Positions 27,199 through 34,842 of a stretch of DNA of 64,000 nt are shown here, in pieces. The stretch is from assembly GCF_002973535.1 (NCBI RefSeq), contig NZ_PVEP01000002.1:62001-126000 (forward strand), written 5' to 3'. Each line of letters opens with the position of its first letter. The first letter of the stretch is position 1. Source of the stretch: Albidovulum denitrificans. GTDB lineage: Bacteria; Pseudomonadota; Alphaproteobacteria; Rhodobacterales; Rhodobacteraceae. The notes under the pieces were generated by a model, which did no database searches, had not been told where the DNA came from, and saw only the letters and a list, made by a program, of their open reading frames with translations. The position numbers were made by a program, and so were the translations under genes.

Positions 27199-28133
27199 CC
27201 GCTCCGTCCCAGTCCCCTATCTATGACCGCGTCGCCCTGATCGGGCTTGGCCTCATCGCCTCTTCCATGGGCCATGCGATGAAGAAATGGGGGCTGGCGC
27301 GCAGCGTCGCGGGCCATGCCCGCACCGCCGAAACCCGCGCCGCGGCCCTTGAGCTGGGCTTTTGCGACGAGGTCTTCGAAACCGCCGCCGAGGCCGCGAA
27401 GGGCGCCGATCTGGTCGTCCTTGCCGTGCCGGTGGGCAATATGGGCGCGCTCGCCGAAGAGATCGCGCCGGTCCTGAAGCCCGGTGCGACCGTCACCGAT
27501 GTCGGTTCGGTCAAACAGGCGGTGATCGAGGCCGTCGCGCCGCATATTCCCAACGGTGTCAACTTCATCCCCGGACATCCTCTTGCCGGGACTGAACATT
27601 CCGGGCCAAGGTCCGGTTTTGCCACGCTTTTCGCAAACAGATGGGTCCTTCTGATCCCCGGCGAGGCCGCCCCCGACGCGGTCGCGAAACTGCGCGCCTA
27701 TTGGGAAGCCATGGGCGCCTTTGTCGAAGAGATGGACGCGGCGCATCATGACCTTGTCCTTGCCGTGACCAGCCACACGCCGCACCTGATCGCCTACACG
27801 ATGGTGGGCGTGGCCGATCACCTGCGCCGGGTGACGGAAAGCGAAGTCATCAAGTATTCCGCCGCCGGGTTTCGCGATTTCACCCGCATCGCGGCCTCGG
27901 ACCCGACGATGTGGCGCGATGTCTTCCTGACCAACCGCGAGGCGACGCTGGACATCCTCGGCCGCTTCACCGAGGAGCTGTTCATGCTGCAACGCGCGAT
28001 CCGCATGGGCGACGGCGACATGCTGCATGACTATTTCACCCGCACCCGCGCGATCCGGCGCGGCATTATCGAGGCCGGGCAGGATACCGCCGCGCCGGAT
28101 TTCGGCCGTTCCGTCACCGGGGCGGGGGAATGA
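27195..28133 (+). CDS. tyrC: prephenate/arogenate (cyclohexadienyl) dehydrogenase
   Basis: 312 aa. NAD-dependent oxidative decarboxylation of prephenate or arogenate in tyrosine synthesis. Rossmann loop [14 protein letters not shown] at residues 15-28; [11 protein letters not shown] near 101; the conserved [16 protein letters not shown] near 118-133 holds the catalytic His; [11 protein letters not shown] near 193. There is no fused chorismate mutase or ACT domain, so it is the short alphaproteobacterial type. ATGA overlaps occur with both hisC and the next gene. Confidence 0.92.
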   Translation: MTAPSQSPIYDRVALIGLGLIASSMGHAMKKWGLARSVAGHARTAETRAAALELGFCDEVFETAAEAAKGADLVVLAVPVGNMGALAEEIAPVLKPGATVTDVGSVKQAVIEAVAPHIPNGVNFIPGHPLAGTEHSGPRSGFATLFANRWVLLIPGEAAPDAVAKLRAYWEAMGAFVEEMDAAHHDLVLAVTSHTPHLIAYTMVGVADHLRRVTESEVIKYSAAGFRDFTRIAASDPTMWRDVFLTNREATLDILGRFTEELFMLQRAIRMGDGDMLHDYFTRTRAIRRGIIEAGQDTAAPDFGRSVTGAGE

Positions 28134-29080
28134 GGCGGGCTTTTTGCGCGCTGGTGCTGGCCCTGATGCCGGGGCTGGCGCTGGCGACGCCGCCGGAAAC
28201 CTCTCCGCGTCCGATGGCGCGGCTGTCGCAGGGCGGGGCGGTGCCGGGGATCGTGCCGGTTACGCTGCCGATGGCGCCCCCGCCGGGGCTGACGGCTGTC
28301 GCGCCGGTCATCCGCGCCGTGCCGGGCGCACGGCCCGCGCCGCGCCCGATGCGGCAGGCGACGCCGCAGCCGCTGCGCCCCCGCACCCGGCCCGAGGGAA
28401 CCCGCGCGACACCGACGCCCGGCCTGACCGTCAAGGCCCCGTCACACCTCGCCGTTCTGGTCGCGCTGCGCCCACCGATGCGCCCCGCCGGTCTGGCCCG
28501 CACGGCCCGCAAGGCCGCCTATATGGCCCAACCGCTGCCCGGTGCGATTGCCGGGCGGAAGGGCGCGGTCTGCGGCGATCCGGCGATCCGGGGCGTCGCC
28601 ATCGCGCCCATCGCGGCGAAGGTAAAGGGCTGCGGGCTGAAGGAAGGGGTGCGCGTGACCTCGGTCGCGGGGGTGCGGCTGTCGACGCCTGCGAATATCG
28701 ATTGCACCACCGCCAAGGCCCTGAAAACATGGGTCGAACGCAGCGCCATCCCGGCGGTCGGCAAGCGCGGCGGCGGCCTTGCCGCGCTGACCGTCGCGGC
28801 CAGCTATTCCTGCCGCACCCGCAACAACCAGCCGGGCGCGAAGGTCAGCGAGCATGGCAGGGGCCGGGCCATCGACATTTCCGGCTTTGTCCTTGCCAAT
28901 GGCAAATCGGCCTCCGTCCTCAAGGGTTGGGGCAATGGCGCGGCGGGCAAGTCGCTGGCGGCGATGCGCAAGGGCGCCTGCGGGCCGTTCACGACCGTTC
29001 TGGGGCCGGGATCGGACCGCTTCCACCGCGATCACCTGCATCTGGATACGACGCGCGGGCGCGGGCCGTACTGCCGCTAA
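28130..29080 (+). CDS. extensin-like family secreted protein
   Basis: 316 aa. Signal peptide ([19 protein letters not shown]), a Pro/Ala/Arg-rich linker to about residue 140, and a C-terminal extensin-like domain (PF06904 type). That domain has CGDPAIRGVAIAPI, GVRLSTPANIDCTTAKAL, the S-E-H-G-R-G-R-AIDISGF block near residue 240 and FHRDHLHLDTTRGRGPYC at the end. Cysteines are paired as in periplasmic relatives. The HGRGRAID and DHLHLD motifs resemble D-Ala-D-Ala peptidase-like zinc sites, which suggests a cell-wall role. Translationally coupled to tyrC by ATGA. Confidence 0.88.
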   Translation: MRRAFCALVLALMPGLALATPPETSPRPMARLSQGGAVPGIVPVTLPMAPPPGLTAVAPVIRAVPGARPAPRPMRQATPQPLRPRTRPEGTRATPTPGLTVKAPSHLAVLVALRPPMRPAGLARTARKAAYMAQPLPGAIAGRKGAVCGDPAIRGVAIAPIAAKVKGCGLKEGVRVTSVAGVRLSTPANIDCTTAKALKTWVERSAIPAVGKRGGGLAALTVAASYSCRTRNNQPGAKVSEHGRGRAIDISGFVLANGKSASVLKGWGNGAAGKSLAAMRKGACGPFTTVLGPGSDRFHRDHLHLDTTRGRGPYCR

Positions 29081-29098
29081 CCCGAAACGCCATAGGCG

Positions 29099-30100
29099 TC
29101 AGAAGCGCGGCGCGGGGCCAAGGGGCAGGGGGCCAAGCGCCACCCAGCCGCCGGTGAACGAAAGCGGCAGCGACAGTTCCCCGGCCCCGCCGGACAGCAG
29201 CGCCAACTGCCCCATCGTGCGGGTCAGCGCCGGGGCCTCTGCCTCCGCGATCACGCCAAGGGCCACCAGAAGCGGCGGCAGATCGCGCCAGTTCGCAAGG
29301 CGAAGCTGGATCGTCCCTTCGGGCGTGCCATCCGCGCCGATGCGCAGATCGCCCGCGCCGCGCAGCGCCAGCCGCCCCCAGTCAAGCTCAAGCGAGCGGA
29401 CCTTGAGCGCCGTCATCCGGGGCGGCACCTCTGCCGCGCTGCGGTCAAGCGCCCGGTCCAGCACCGCGTCGGCGTCAAGCCGCACACGGCCCGGCCCGTC
29501 GGCCAGCCCGGCCTTCGCAAGCATCACCGCCGGGGCGCCGGCCAGCGTCAGCGCCGTGGCCTCGGCCCCCAGCCGGTAGCGAAAGCCCTCGCCGTCTTCC
29601 TGCCGCGCCGCCAGCCGCAGCGCATCCATCGCCAGCGACCAGCCCTGATCGGACCGCGCGGTCAGGGGGCCGCTGACCGCCTCGGCATGGGTCAGCGGCA
29701 CGGCGGAGGAAAGGCCAAAGGCGACGCTGGCGCGCATGTCCTTGGTCGTCACGGCAAAGGTTTCGCCCGCCACGCGCAACGTCTGCTCTGGCGGCAGGAC
29801 GGCGATCACCCGGTTCGGGCTATAGGCCAGCGCGTGAACCGCGACCTGAGGCACTGACCAGGCCCATCCGGCGGCGGGGTCGCGGACCGACAGGTCCGCC
29901 AGATCCGCCTCGAACCGCGCGGGGAAGCCGCCGATGGAGAAGGCGCCATAGCCCAGCCGCCCGTCTTCCTGCATCTGGTCAAGCGCCGTGCGCCCTTCGC
30001 TTGTCAGGACCCGCGCGCCGACGAACCAGTAGCCGCACCAAAGGACGGTCAGAACCGCCACGATCCGCATCAAGGCCCGCATCCGCCACCCTTTCCCCAT
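29099..30100 (-). CDS. DUF2125 domain protein
   Basis: 333 aa. One N-terminal transmembrane segment or uncleaved signal (ALMRIVAVLTVLWCGYWFVG), then a beta-rich periplasmic domain as in DUF2125 proteins (GYGAFSIGGFPARFEADLADLSVRDP near residue 50; KVRSLELDWGRLAL near 230). Function unknown; alphaproteobacterial family. Convergent with the extensin-like gene (18-bp gap) and divergent from the ChaC-like gene. The first ATG is used; an internal ATG six codons later is equally possible. Confidence 0.82.
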   Translation of the reverse strand: MGKGWRMRALMRIVAVLTVLWCGYWFVGARVLTSEGRTALDQMQEDGRLGYGAFSIGGFPARFEADLADLSVRDPAAGWAWSVPQVAVHALAYSPNRVIAVLPPEQTLRVAGETFAVTTKDMRASVAFGLSSAVPLTHAEAVSGPLTARSDQGWSLAMDALRLAARQEDGEGFRYRLGAEATALTLAGAPAVMLAKAGLADGPGRVRLDADAVLDRALDRSAAEVPPRMTALKVRSLELDWGRLALRGAGDLRIGADGTPEGTIQLRLANWRDLPPLLVALGVIAEAEAPALTRTMGQLALLSGGAGELSLPLSFTGGWVALGPLPLGPAPRF

Positions 30101-30156
30101 CCGTCGCGATGGTATTTAAGGTCCGGGCAAGGAAAGGACCAGTGAGGGGGCGCGTG

Positions 30157-30687
30157 ATGTGGGTCTTCGGCTATGGATCGCTGTTGTGGGAGCCGGGCTT
30201 TGCCTTCACCGAACGGGTGATGGCGCGGCTGGACGGCTGGCACCGCAGTTTCTGCATGCGCTCGATCCACCATCGCGGGACTGAGGCCGAACCGGGGCTG
30301 GTCCTGGCCCTCGACGCCGCCCATGGCGCCGCCTGCGAAGGCGTGGCCTTCGCCGTCGCGCCGGACCATCAGGCGGAAACGCTGGCCTATCTGCGCGAAC
30401 GCGAACTCATCTCCTCGGCCTATCTGGAAAAGGTCCTGCCCCTCAGGCTGGGTGACGGGCGGCAGGTGGAGGCGGTGACCTATGTCATCGACCCCGACCA
30501 TGTGCAGTATTGCGGCGGGCTGCCGCTTGAGGAACAGGCGCAGATCATCGCCCGCGCCAGAGGCGGGCGGGGGGAGAACCGCGATTACCTCTGGAATACC
30601 GCCACGCATCTTCACGACCTTGGCATCGCCGACGCGGAACTCGACTGGCTTTCCGCAAGGGTGCGTGATCTGACACCCCCCGCCTGA
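30157..30687 (+). CDS. ChaC-like gamma-glutamylcyclotransferase
   Basis: 176 aa. Starts MWVFGYGSLLWEPGF, the substrate-binding loop of glutathione-specific gamma-glutamylcyclotransferases, which cleave glutathione to 5-oxoproline and Cys-Gly. Further family blocks are GWHRSFCMRSIHHRGTEAEPG near residue 28, AYLRERELISSAYLEKVLPL near 78, and GRGENRDYLWNT near 140. GTG at 30154 directly precedes the ATG and could also serve. The 5-oxoproline it would produce is the substrate of PxpABC encoded at 39321-41820. Confidence 0.88.
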   Translation: MWVFGYGSLLWEPGFAFTERVMARLDGWHRSFCMRSIHHRGTEAEPGLVLALDAAHGAACEGVAFAVAPDHQAETLAYLRERELISSAYLEKVLPLRLGDGRQVEAVTYVIDPDHVQYCGGLPLEEQAQIIARARGGRGENRDYLWNTATHLHDLGIADAELDWLSARVRDLTPPA

Positions 30688-30759
30688 CCTTTGACCTTGA
30701 GCGGTCGCGGCCCGCCGCCTATTGTCCCGCCAGAGGCAAGGACAGGGGCGGCCGGCCAG

Positions 30760-31959
30760 ATGGACAAATCCGTGCGCAGCGCGCAGCCGTTTTTCTCGCA
30801 GCCGGTGCGTCAGGTGCTGATGATGCTGATCGTGCTGGTGCTGGTGGGCGTCGGCGCCTATCTGACCTATGGCCGCATCCTGCCGATCTTCACCGCAAAC
30901 CTTTGGCTGAACGGGATGATCCTCGCGGTCTTCCTTCTGGGCGTCCTGACCTGCTTCTGGCAGGTGGCGCAGCTTGTCCGCTCGGTCAGCTGGATCGAGG
31001 GCTTCGCCGCCCGGACGCCGGGGCATGAGATCACCATCGCGCCCCGGATGCTGGCCCCGCTGGCGGCCCTTCTACGCTCACGCGGGCCGCGCGGCGGGCA
31101 GATTTCATCGACCTCCGCGCGGTCGATCCTCGAATCCGTGGCGACCCGGATAGATGAGGCGCGCGACATCACGCGCTACCTGACCAGCCTGCTGATCTTC
31201 CTCGGCCTTCTTGGCACCTTCTACGGTCTTGCCACCACGGTCCCCGCCGTCGTCGACACGATCCGCGCCCTGGCCCCGCAGGAGGGCGAAAGCGGGTTGC
31301 AGGTCTTCGATAAGCTGATGAGCGGGCTTGAACGGCAGCTGGGCGGTATGGGAACGGCGTTTTCCTCCTCGCTCCTTGGCCTCGCCGGGTCGCTGGTGGT
31401 CGGCCTTCTGGAACTTTTCGCGGGCCATGGCCAGAACCGCTTTTACCGCGAGCTTGAGGAATGGCTGACCTCCTTCACCCGCCTCGGCTTCGCCGGCGGC
31501 GATGGGGAGGGCGGGGAAGGCGGACTGGATCAGGCGGCGGTCGCGGGCGTTCTGGACCACATGGCCGATCAGGTCGAAACGATGCAGGCGCTTCTGGAAC
31601 GCTCCGACGCGGGCCGCACGGCGGTCAACGCCCGGCTTGAGACGCTGGCAGGATCGGTCGAGGCGCTGACGCGCGAGTTGCAGGGATCGGGCGGGTCGGC
31701 CGCGATCCTGACCCGGATCGCCGAGGGGCAGGACCGGATGGCCGCCGCCCTGACCGGCAGTGGGGAAGGGGAGGGCGCAGGCCCCGACGCCGAAAGCCGG
31801 ATGCGGCTGCGCTCCATCGACATGCAGCTTCTCAGGCTGCTGGAAGAGGTCGCGGCGGGGCGGCAGGAAAGCATGGCCGACCTGCGCGGCGATCTGGCGC
31901 AACTGACCCGCGCGGTACGGGCGCTGGCCCGTCAGGCGCCACCGGGCGAGCGGGGCTGA
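30760..31959 (+). CDS. MotA/TolQ/ExbB-like proton-channel protein
   Basis: 399 aa. Four predicted helices: VLMMLIVLVLVGVGAYLTYG, LNGMILAVFLLGVLTCFW, and the conserved pair SLLIFLGLLGTFYGLATTV and MGTAFSSSLLGLAGSLVVGLLELF, which forms the MotA/TolQ channel signature. A cytoplasmic tail after residue ~230 is helical. The ATG at 30760 is preferred over TTG at 30691. It is followed after 3 nt by the MotB/OmpA-like gene, so the two should form a proton-driven stator-like complex. Not flagellar MotA by context. Confidence 0.85.
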   Translation: MDKSVRSAQPFFSQPVRQVLMMLIVLVLVGVGAYLTYGRILPIFTANLWLNGMILAVFLLGVLTCFWQVAQLVRSVSWIEGFAARTPGHEITIAPRMLAPLAALLRSRGPRGGQISSTSARSILESVATRIDEARDITRYLTSLLIFLGLLGTFYGLATTVPAVVDTIRALAPQEGESGLQVFDKLMSGLERQLGGMGTAFSSSLLGLAGSLVVGLLELFAGHGQNRFYRELEEWLTSFTRLGFAGGDGEGGEGGLDQAAVAGVLDHMADQVETMQALLERSDAGRTAVNARLETLAGSVEALTRELQGSGGSAAILTRIAEGQDRMAAALTGSGEGEGAGPDAESRMRLRSIDMQLLRLLEEVAAGRQESMADLRGDLAQLTRAVRALARQAPPGERG

Positions 31960-31962
31960 GCC

Positions 31963-33597
31963 ATGGCGCTGTCGCGCGGACGTGGCGGACAACGGTTCTC
32001 GGCCCTGATCTGGCCGGGCTTCGTCGACGCGATGACGACGCTGCTTTTGATCCTGATCTTCCTCGTCACCATCTTCATGGTGGTGCAATTCGCCCTGCGC
32101 GACGCGATTTCCACCAAGGACAACGAACTGAAGGACCTCTCGGCGCAGGTCTCTGACCTTGCCGATGCGCTGGGCCTTGAACGCAGCCGCAGCGCGTCGC
32201 TGTCCGACAACCTCAATGCCGCGCAGGCCGAGGCGGACCGCCAGTCTACCCTCATCGCCACGCTGAGGGGGCAGGTGGCGGAAGGGCAGCGCAACCTTGA
32301 TCAGGCGCAGGCGCAGATCACGTCCTTTGAGGCGCAGGTCGCTTCGCTTCTGTCGGAACGCGATGCCGCGCGGGGGCAGGTCAGCGACCTGACGGCAGAG
32401 CGGGAGAAGCTGCTGTCGGATCAGGAGGCACTGAACCTCGCCGTCGCCAAGGCGCGGTCAGAGATCGACGCGCAGGAAGAGGCCGCAAGGCTCGCCGCCG
32501 CCCGGCGCGAGGCGCTTGAGGCGCTGGTGGCCGACCTCAAGGCCAAGGGCGAGGCGGCGGACCAGAAGCTGAGCGAGGCCGAGGCCGCAAGGCTGACCGA
32601 GGCCGCCGCCGCCGCGGCACTGCGCGACAAGCTGAAAGGCGCGGAGGATGAATTGACCGCCATGACCCTTGCGCTGGAGGATCAGCGCAAGAAGGCGGAG
32701 GATACGCTGACCCTTCTGGCCGCCGCCGAAGCGGCGAAGAAGCAGTTGGACGAAAGGCTTGCCACCCAGGCCGACCTTGCCGATCAGGCCGACCAGGCGC
32801 TCAGCGAGGCGGACAGGCAAAAGGCGCTGCTGGCCGTCGCGAATGATGCGCTGTCAAAGGAAAAGGCGGCCTCTGCGGCGTCCGAACGCAAGGTTGCGCT
32901 GCTGAACCAGCAGGTCGCGGCGCTGCGGGTGCAGCTTGGCTCGCTTCAGGATCTTCTCGATGCGTCCGAGGCGCGCGATGCCGACGCCAAGGTGCAGATC
33001 GACGCGCTGGGGACGCGGCTGAATTCGGCCCTTGCGCAGGTCGCCTCTGAACAGAAACGCCGCGCGGAACTGGAAGAGGCCGAACGCATAAGGCTGGAGG
33101 AAGAGGCGAAATCGCTGAAGGCGGAGACCAAGGAACTGGCCCGCTACCGTTCGGAGTTCTTTGGCAAGCTGTCGCAGATCCTTGCCGGGCGCGAAGGGGT
33201 GCGCGTGGTGGGGGACCGCTTCGTCTTCTCCTCCGAGGTGCTGTTCAATCCCGGCGCCGCCGACCTGTCGCCCGAAGGCAAGGCGCAGATCGCGCAGGTG
33301 GTCGCGACGCTCAGCGATGTCTCCGCCGAAATCCCGCCGGGCATCGACTGGATCATCCGCGTCGATGGCCATACCGACGACGTGCCGCTGTCGGGCTTTG
33401 GCGAATTCCGCGACAACTGGGAGCTTAGCCAGGCGCGCGCCCTGTCTGTGGTGCGCTACATGCAAGGCACACTGGGCTTCCCGCCGAACCGTCTGGCCGC
33501 TGCGGGCTTTGGTGAATATCAGCCCGTCGCCCCCGGCGACAGCGCCGAGGCGCGCGCGCAGAACCGCCGGATCGAGCTGAAGCTGACCGAACGCTGA
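31963..33597 (+). CDS. MotB/OmpA-like protein with very long coiled coil
   Basis: 544 aa. The single N-terminal helix (WPGFVDAMTTLLLILIFLVTIFMVV) has Asp22 at the position of the MotB/TolR proton-carrying aspartate. Residues ~45-380 are an uninterrupted Ala/Glu/Lys/Arg/Leu-rich coiled coil. The C-terminus is an OmpA-like peptidoglycan-binding domain (NPGAADLSPEGKAQI; RVDGHTDDVPL; NWELSQARALSVVRYM; NRRIELKLTER). The coiled coil is far longer than the linker in MotB, enough to span a wide periplasm. Together with the upstream channel it looks like a proton-motive-force machine anchored in the wall. Function unknown. Confidence 0.85.
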   Translation: MALSRGRGGQRFSALIWPGFVDAMTTLLLILIFLVTIFMVVQFALRDAISTKDNELKDLSAQVSDLADALGLERSRSASLSDNLNAAQAEADRQSTLIATLRGQVAEGQRNLDQAQAQITSFEAQVASLLSERDAARGQVSDLTAEREKLLSDQEALNLAVAKARSEIDAQEEAARLAAARREALEALVADLKAKGEAADQKLSEAEAARLTEAAAAAALRDKLKGAEDELTAMTLALEDQRKKAEDTLTLLAAAEAAKKQLDERLATQADLADQADQALSEADRQKALLAVANDALSKEKAASAASERKVALLNQQVAALRVQLGSLQDLLDASEARDADAKVQIDALGTRLNSALAQVASEQKRRAELEEAERIRLEEEAKSLKAETKELARYRSEFFGKLSQILAGREGVRVVGDRFVFSSEVLFNPGAADLSPEGKAQIAQVVATLSDVSAEIPPGIDWIIRVDGHTDDVPLSGFGEFRDNWELSQARALSVVRYMQGTLGFPPNRLAAAGFGEYQPVAPGDSAEARAQNRRIELKLTER

Positions 33598-33604
33598 GGC
33601 GGCG

Positions 33605-34681
33605 CTATTCCGCCGCCATCTGCGCGTAGGGTGTGGACAGGGACAGCGCGCGTTCCTCCTCCGTCATATCCTCGACGATCCCGTCGAAGAGCGGCGTGGA
33701 AAGGTAGCGCTCGCCGGTATCGGGCAGCATGGCAAGGATGACCGAGCCCTTGGGCGCCGTCTCTGCCACCTTCATCGCCACGGCAAAGGTCGCGCCGCCG
33801 GAGATGCCGGTAAAGATGCCCTCTTCGGCCGCCAGCCGTTTTGACCACTTGATGCCCTCGGGGCCGGGAATGGTGATGAGGTCGTCGTAGAAGGCCTTGT
33901 CCAGCGCTTCCTGCAACACCAGCGGGATGAAATCGGGCGTCCAGCCCTGAATCGGGTGCGGCTCAAACGCCGGGTGGCCGCCCGAGGGGCCGCCATCGGG
34001 CGCGCGGTCCTGCGGGGTGCCGGATTGCACAAGGGCCGCGTTGGCGGGTTCGGTCAGGATGATCTTCGTTTCCGGCCGTTCCTTCCGCAACACACGCGCG
34101 ACGCCGGTCACGGTGCCGCCGGTGCCATAGCCCGAAACGAAGTAATCCAGCCGCTCGCCTTCGAAATCGGCCATGATCTCCCGCGCCGTGGTGGCTTCGT
34201 GGATATCGGCATTGGCCGAGGTTTCGAACTGACGGGCAAGGAACCAGCCATTCGCCTCGGCCAGTTCCTTGGCCTTGGCATACATGCCATAACCTTTCAG
34301 CGCGCGCGGCGTCAGCACCACCTTGGCGCCCAGAAACCGCATCAGCCGCCGCCGCTCGACCGAAAAGCTGTCGGCCATCGTCACCACCAGCGGATAGCCC
34401 TTGGCGGCGCAGACCATGGCAAGGCCGATGCCGGTATTGCCCGATGTCGCCTCGATCACCGTCTGGCCGGGGGTCAGCTTGCCGTCACGTTCCGCCGCCT
34501 CGATGATGTTCAGCGCCAGCCGGTCCTTGACCGAGGCGGCCGGGTTGAACGCCTCGGCCTTCACATAGACCGTGACGCCCGCGGGCGCGATCCGGTTGAT
34601 GCGGATGACGGGCGTATCGCCCACGGTGTCGAGGATGGAGGCGTAGCGCTTGCCGCGCCCGTTGGTCGTGCGAATGCCCAT
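33605..34681 (-). CDS. cysK: cysteine synthase A (O-acetylserine sulfhydrylase)
   Basis: 358 aa, somewhat longer than E. coli CysK (323). PLP lysine Lys52 in NPAASVKDRLAL; substrate loop TSGNTGIGLA near residue 80; SGYGTGGTVTGVARVL near 184; ISGGATFAVA near 292. Makes cysteine from O-acetylserine and sulfide. An insertion around residues 225-255 (QDRAPDGGPSGGHPAFEPHP) matches alphaproteobacterial CysK. It lies downstream of the A+T-rich inverted repeat that separates it from the RND operon, and convergent with the MotB-like gene (7-bp gap). Confidence 0.93.
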   Translation of the reverse strand: MGIRTTNGRGKRYASILDTVGDTPVIRINRIAPAGVTVYVKAEAFNPAASVKDRLALNIIEAAERDGKLTPGQTVIEATSGNTGIGLAMVCAAKGYPLVVTMADSFSVERRRLMRFLGAKVVLTPRALKGYGMYAKAKELAEANGWFLARQFETSANADIHEATTAREIMADFEGERLDYFVSGYGTGGTVTGVARVLRKERPETKIILTEPANAALVQSGTPQDRAPDGGPSGGHPAFEPHPIQGWTPDFIPLVLQEALDKAFYDDLITIPGPEGIKWSKRLAAEEGIFTGISGGATFAVAMKVAETAPKGSVILAMLPDTGERYLSTPLFDGIVEDMTEEERALSLSTPYAQMAAE

Positions 34682-34729
34682 GTCTCAAGTCCCCCCTGTG
34701 GACGGCAAACCGCTGTGTCGCGATCACTT

Positions 34730-34822
34730 TATAGCATTTCGGGTTTACACTGAATCAGAATTCGAACTTATTTCCTTCGAATTCTGATACTTACTTTCTC
34801 AACGTAAACCCGAAACGCTTTA
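34730..34822. repeat. 93-bp A+T-rich inverted repeat, possible MITE or terminator
   Basis: Arms TA-AGC-TTTCGGGTTTAC at both ends (one or two differences) enclose a perfect 13-bp hairpin, ATCAGAATTCGAA (34754-34766) and TTCGAATTCTGAT (34776-34788), with a 9-nt loop. It is far more A+T-rich than its surroundings. It lies between the second RND permease stop and the cysK start and may act as terminator for one and leader for the other. Confidence 0.7.
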
Positions 34823-34842
34823 GCACAGGTTTGGCGCGCGCC

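Noticed and set aside
30760-33597. Zorya-type defence system (ZorA/ZorB)
   Set aside because: MotA/MotB-like pair only. No ZorC/ZorD/ZorE-like genes adjoin, and the long coiled coil is in the MotB-like rather than the channel protein. Neighbours are housekeeping genes.
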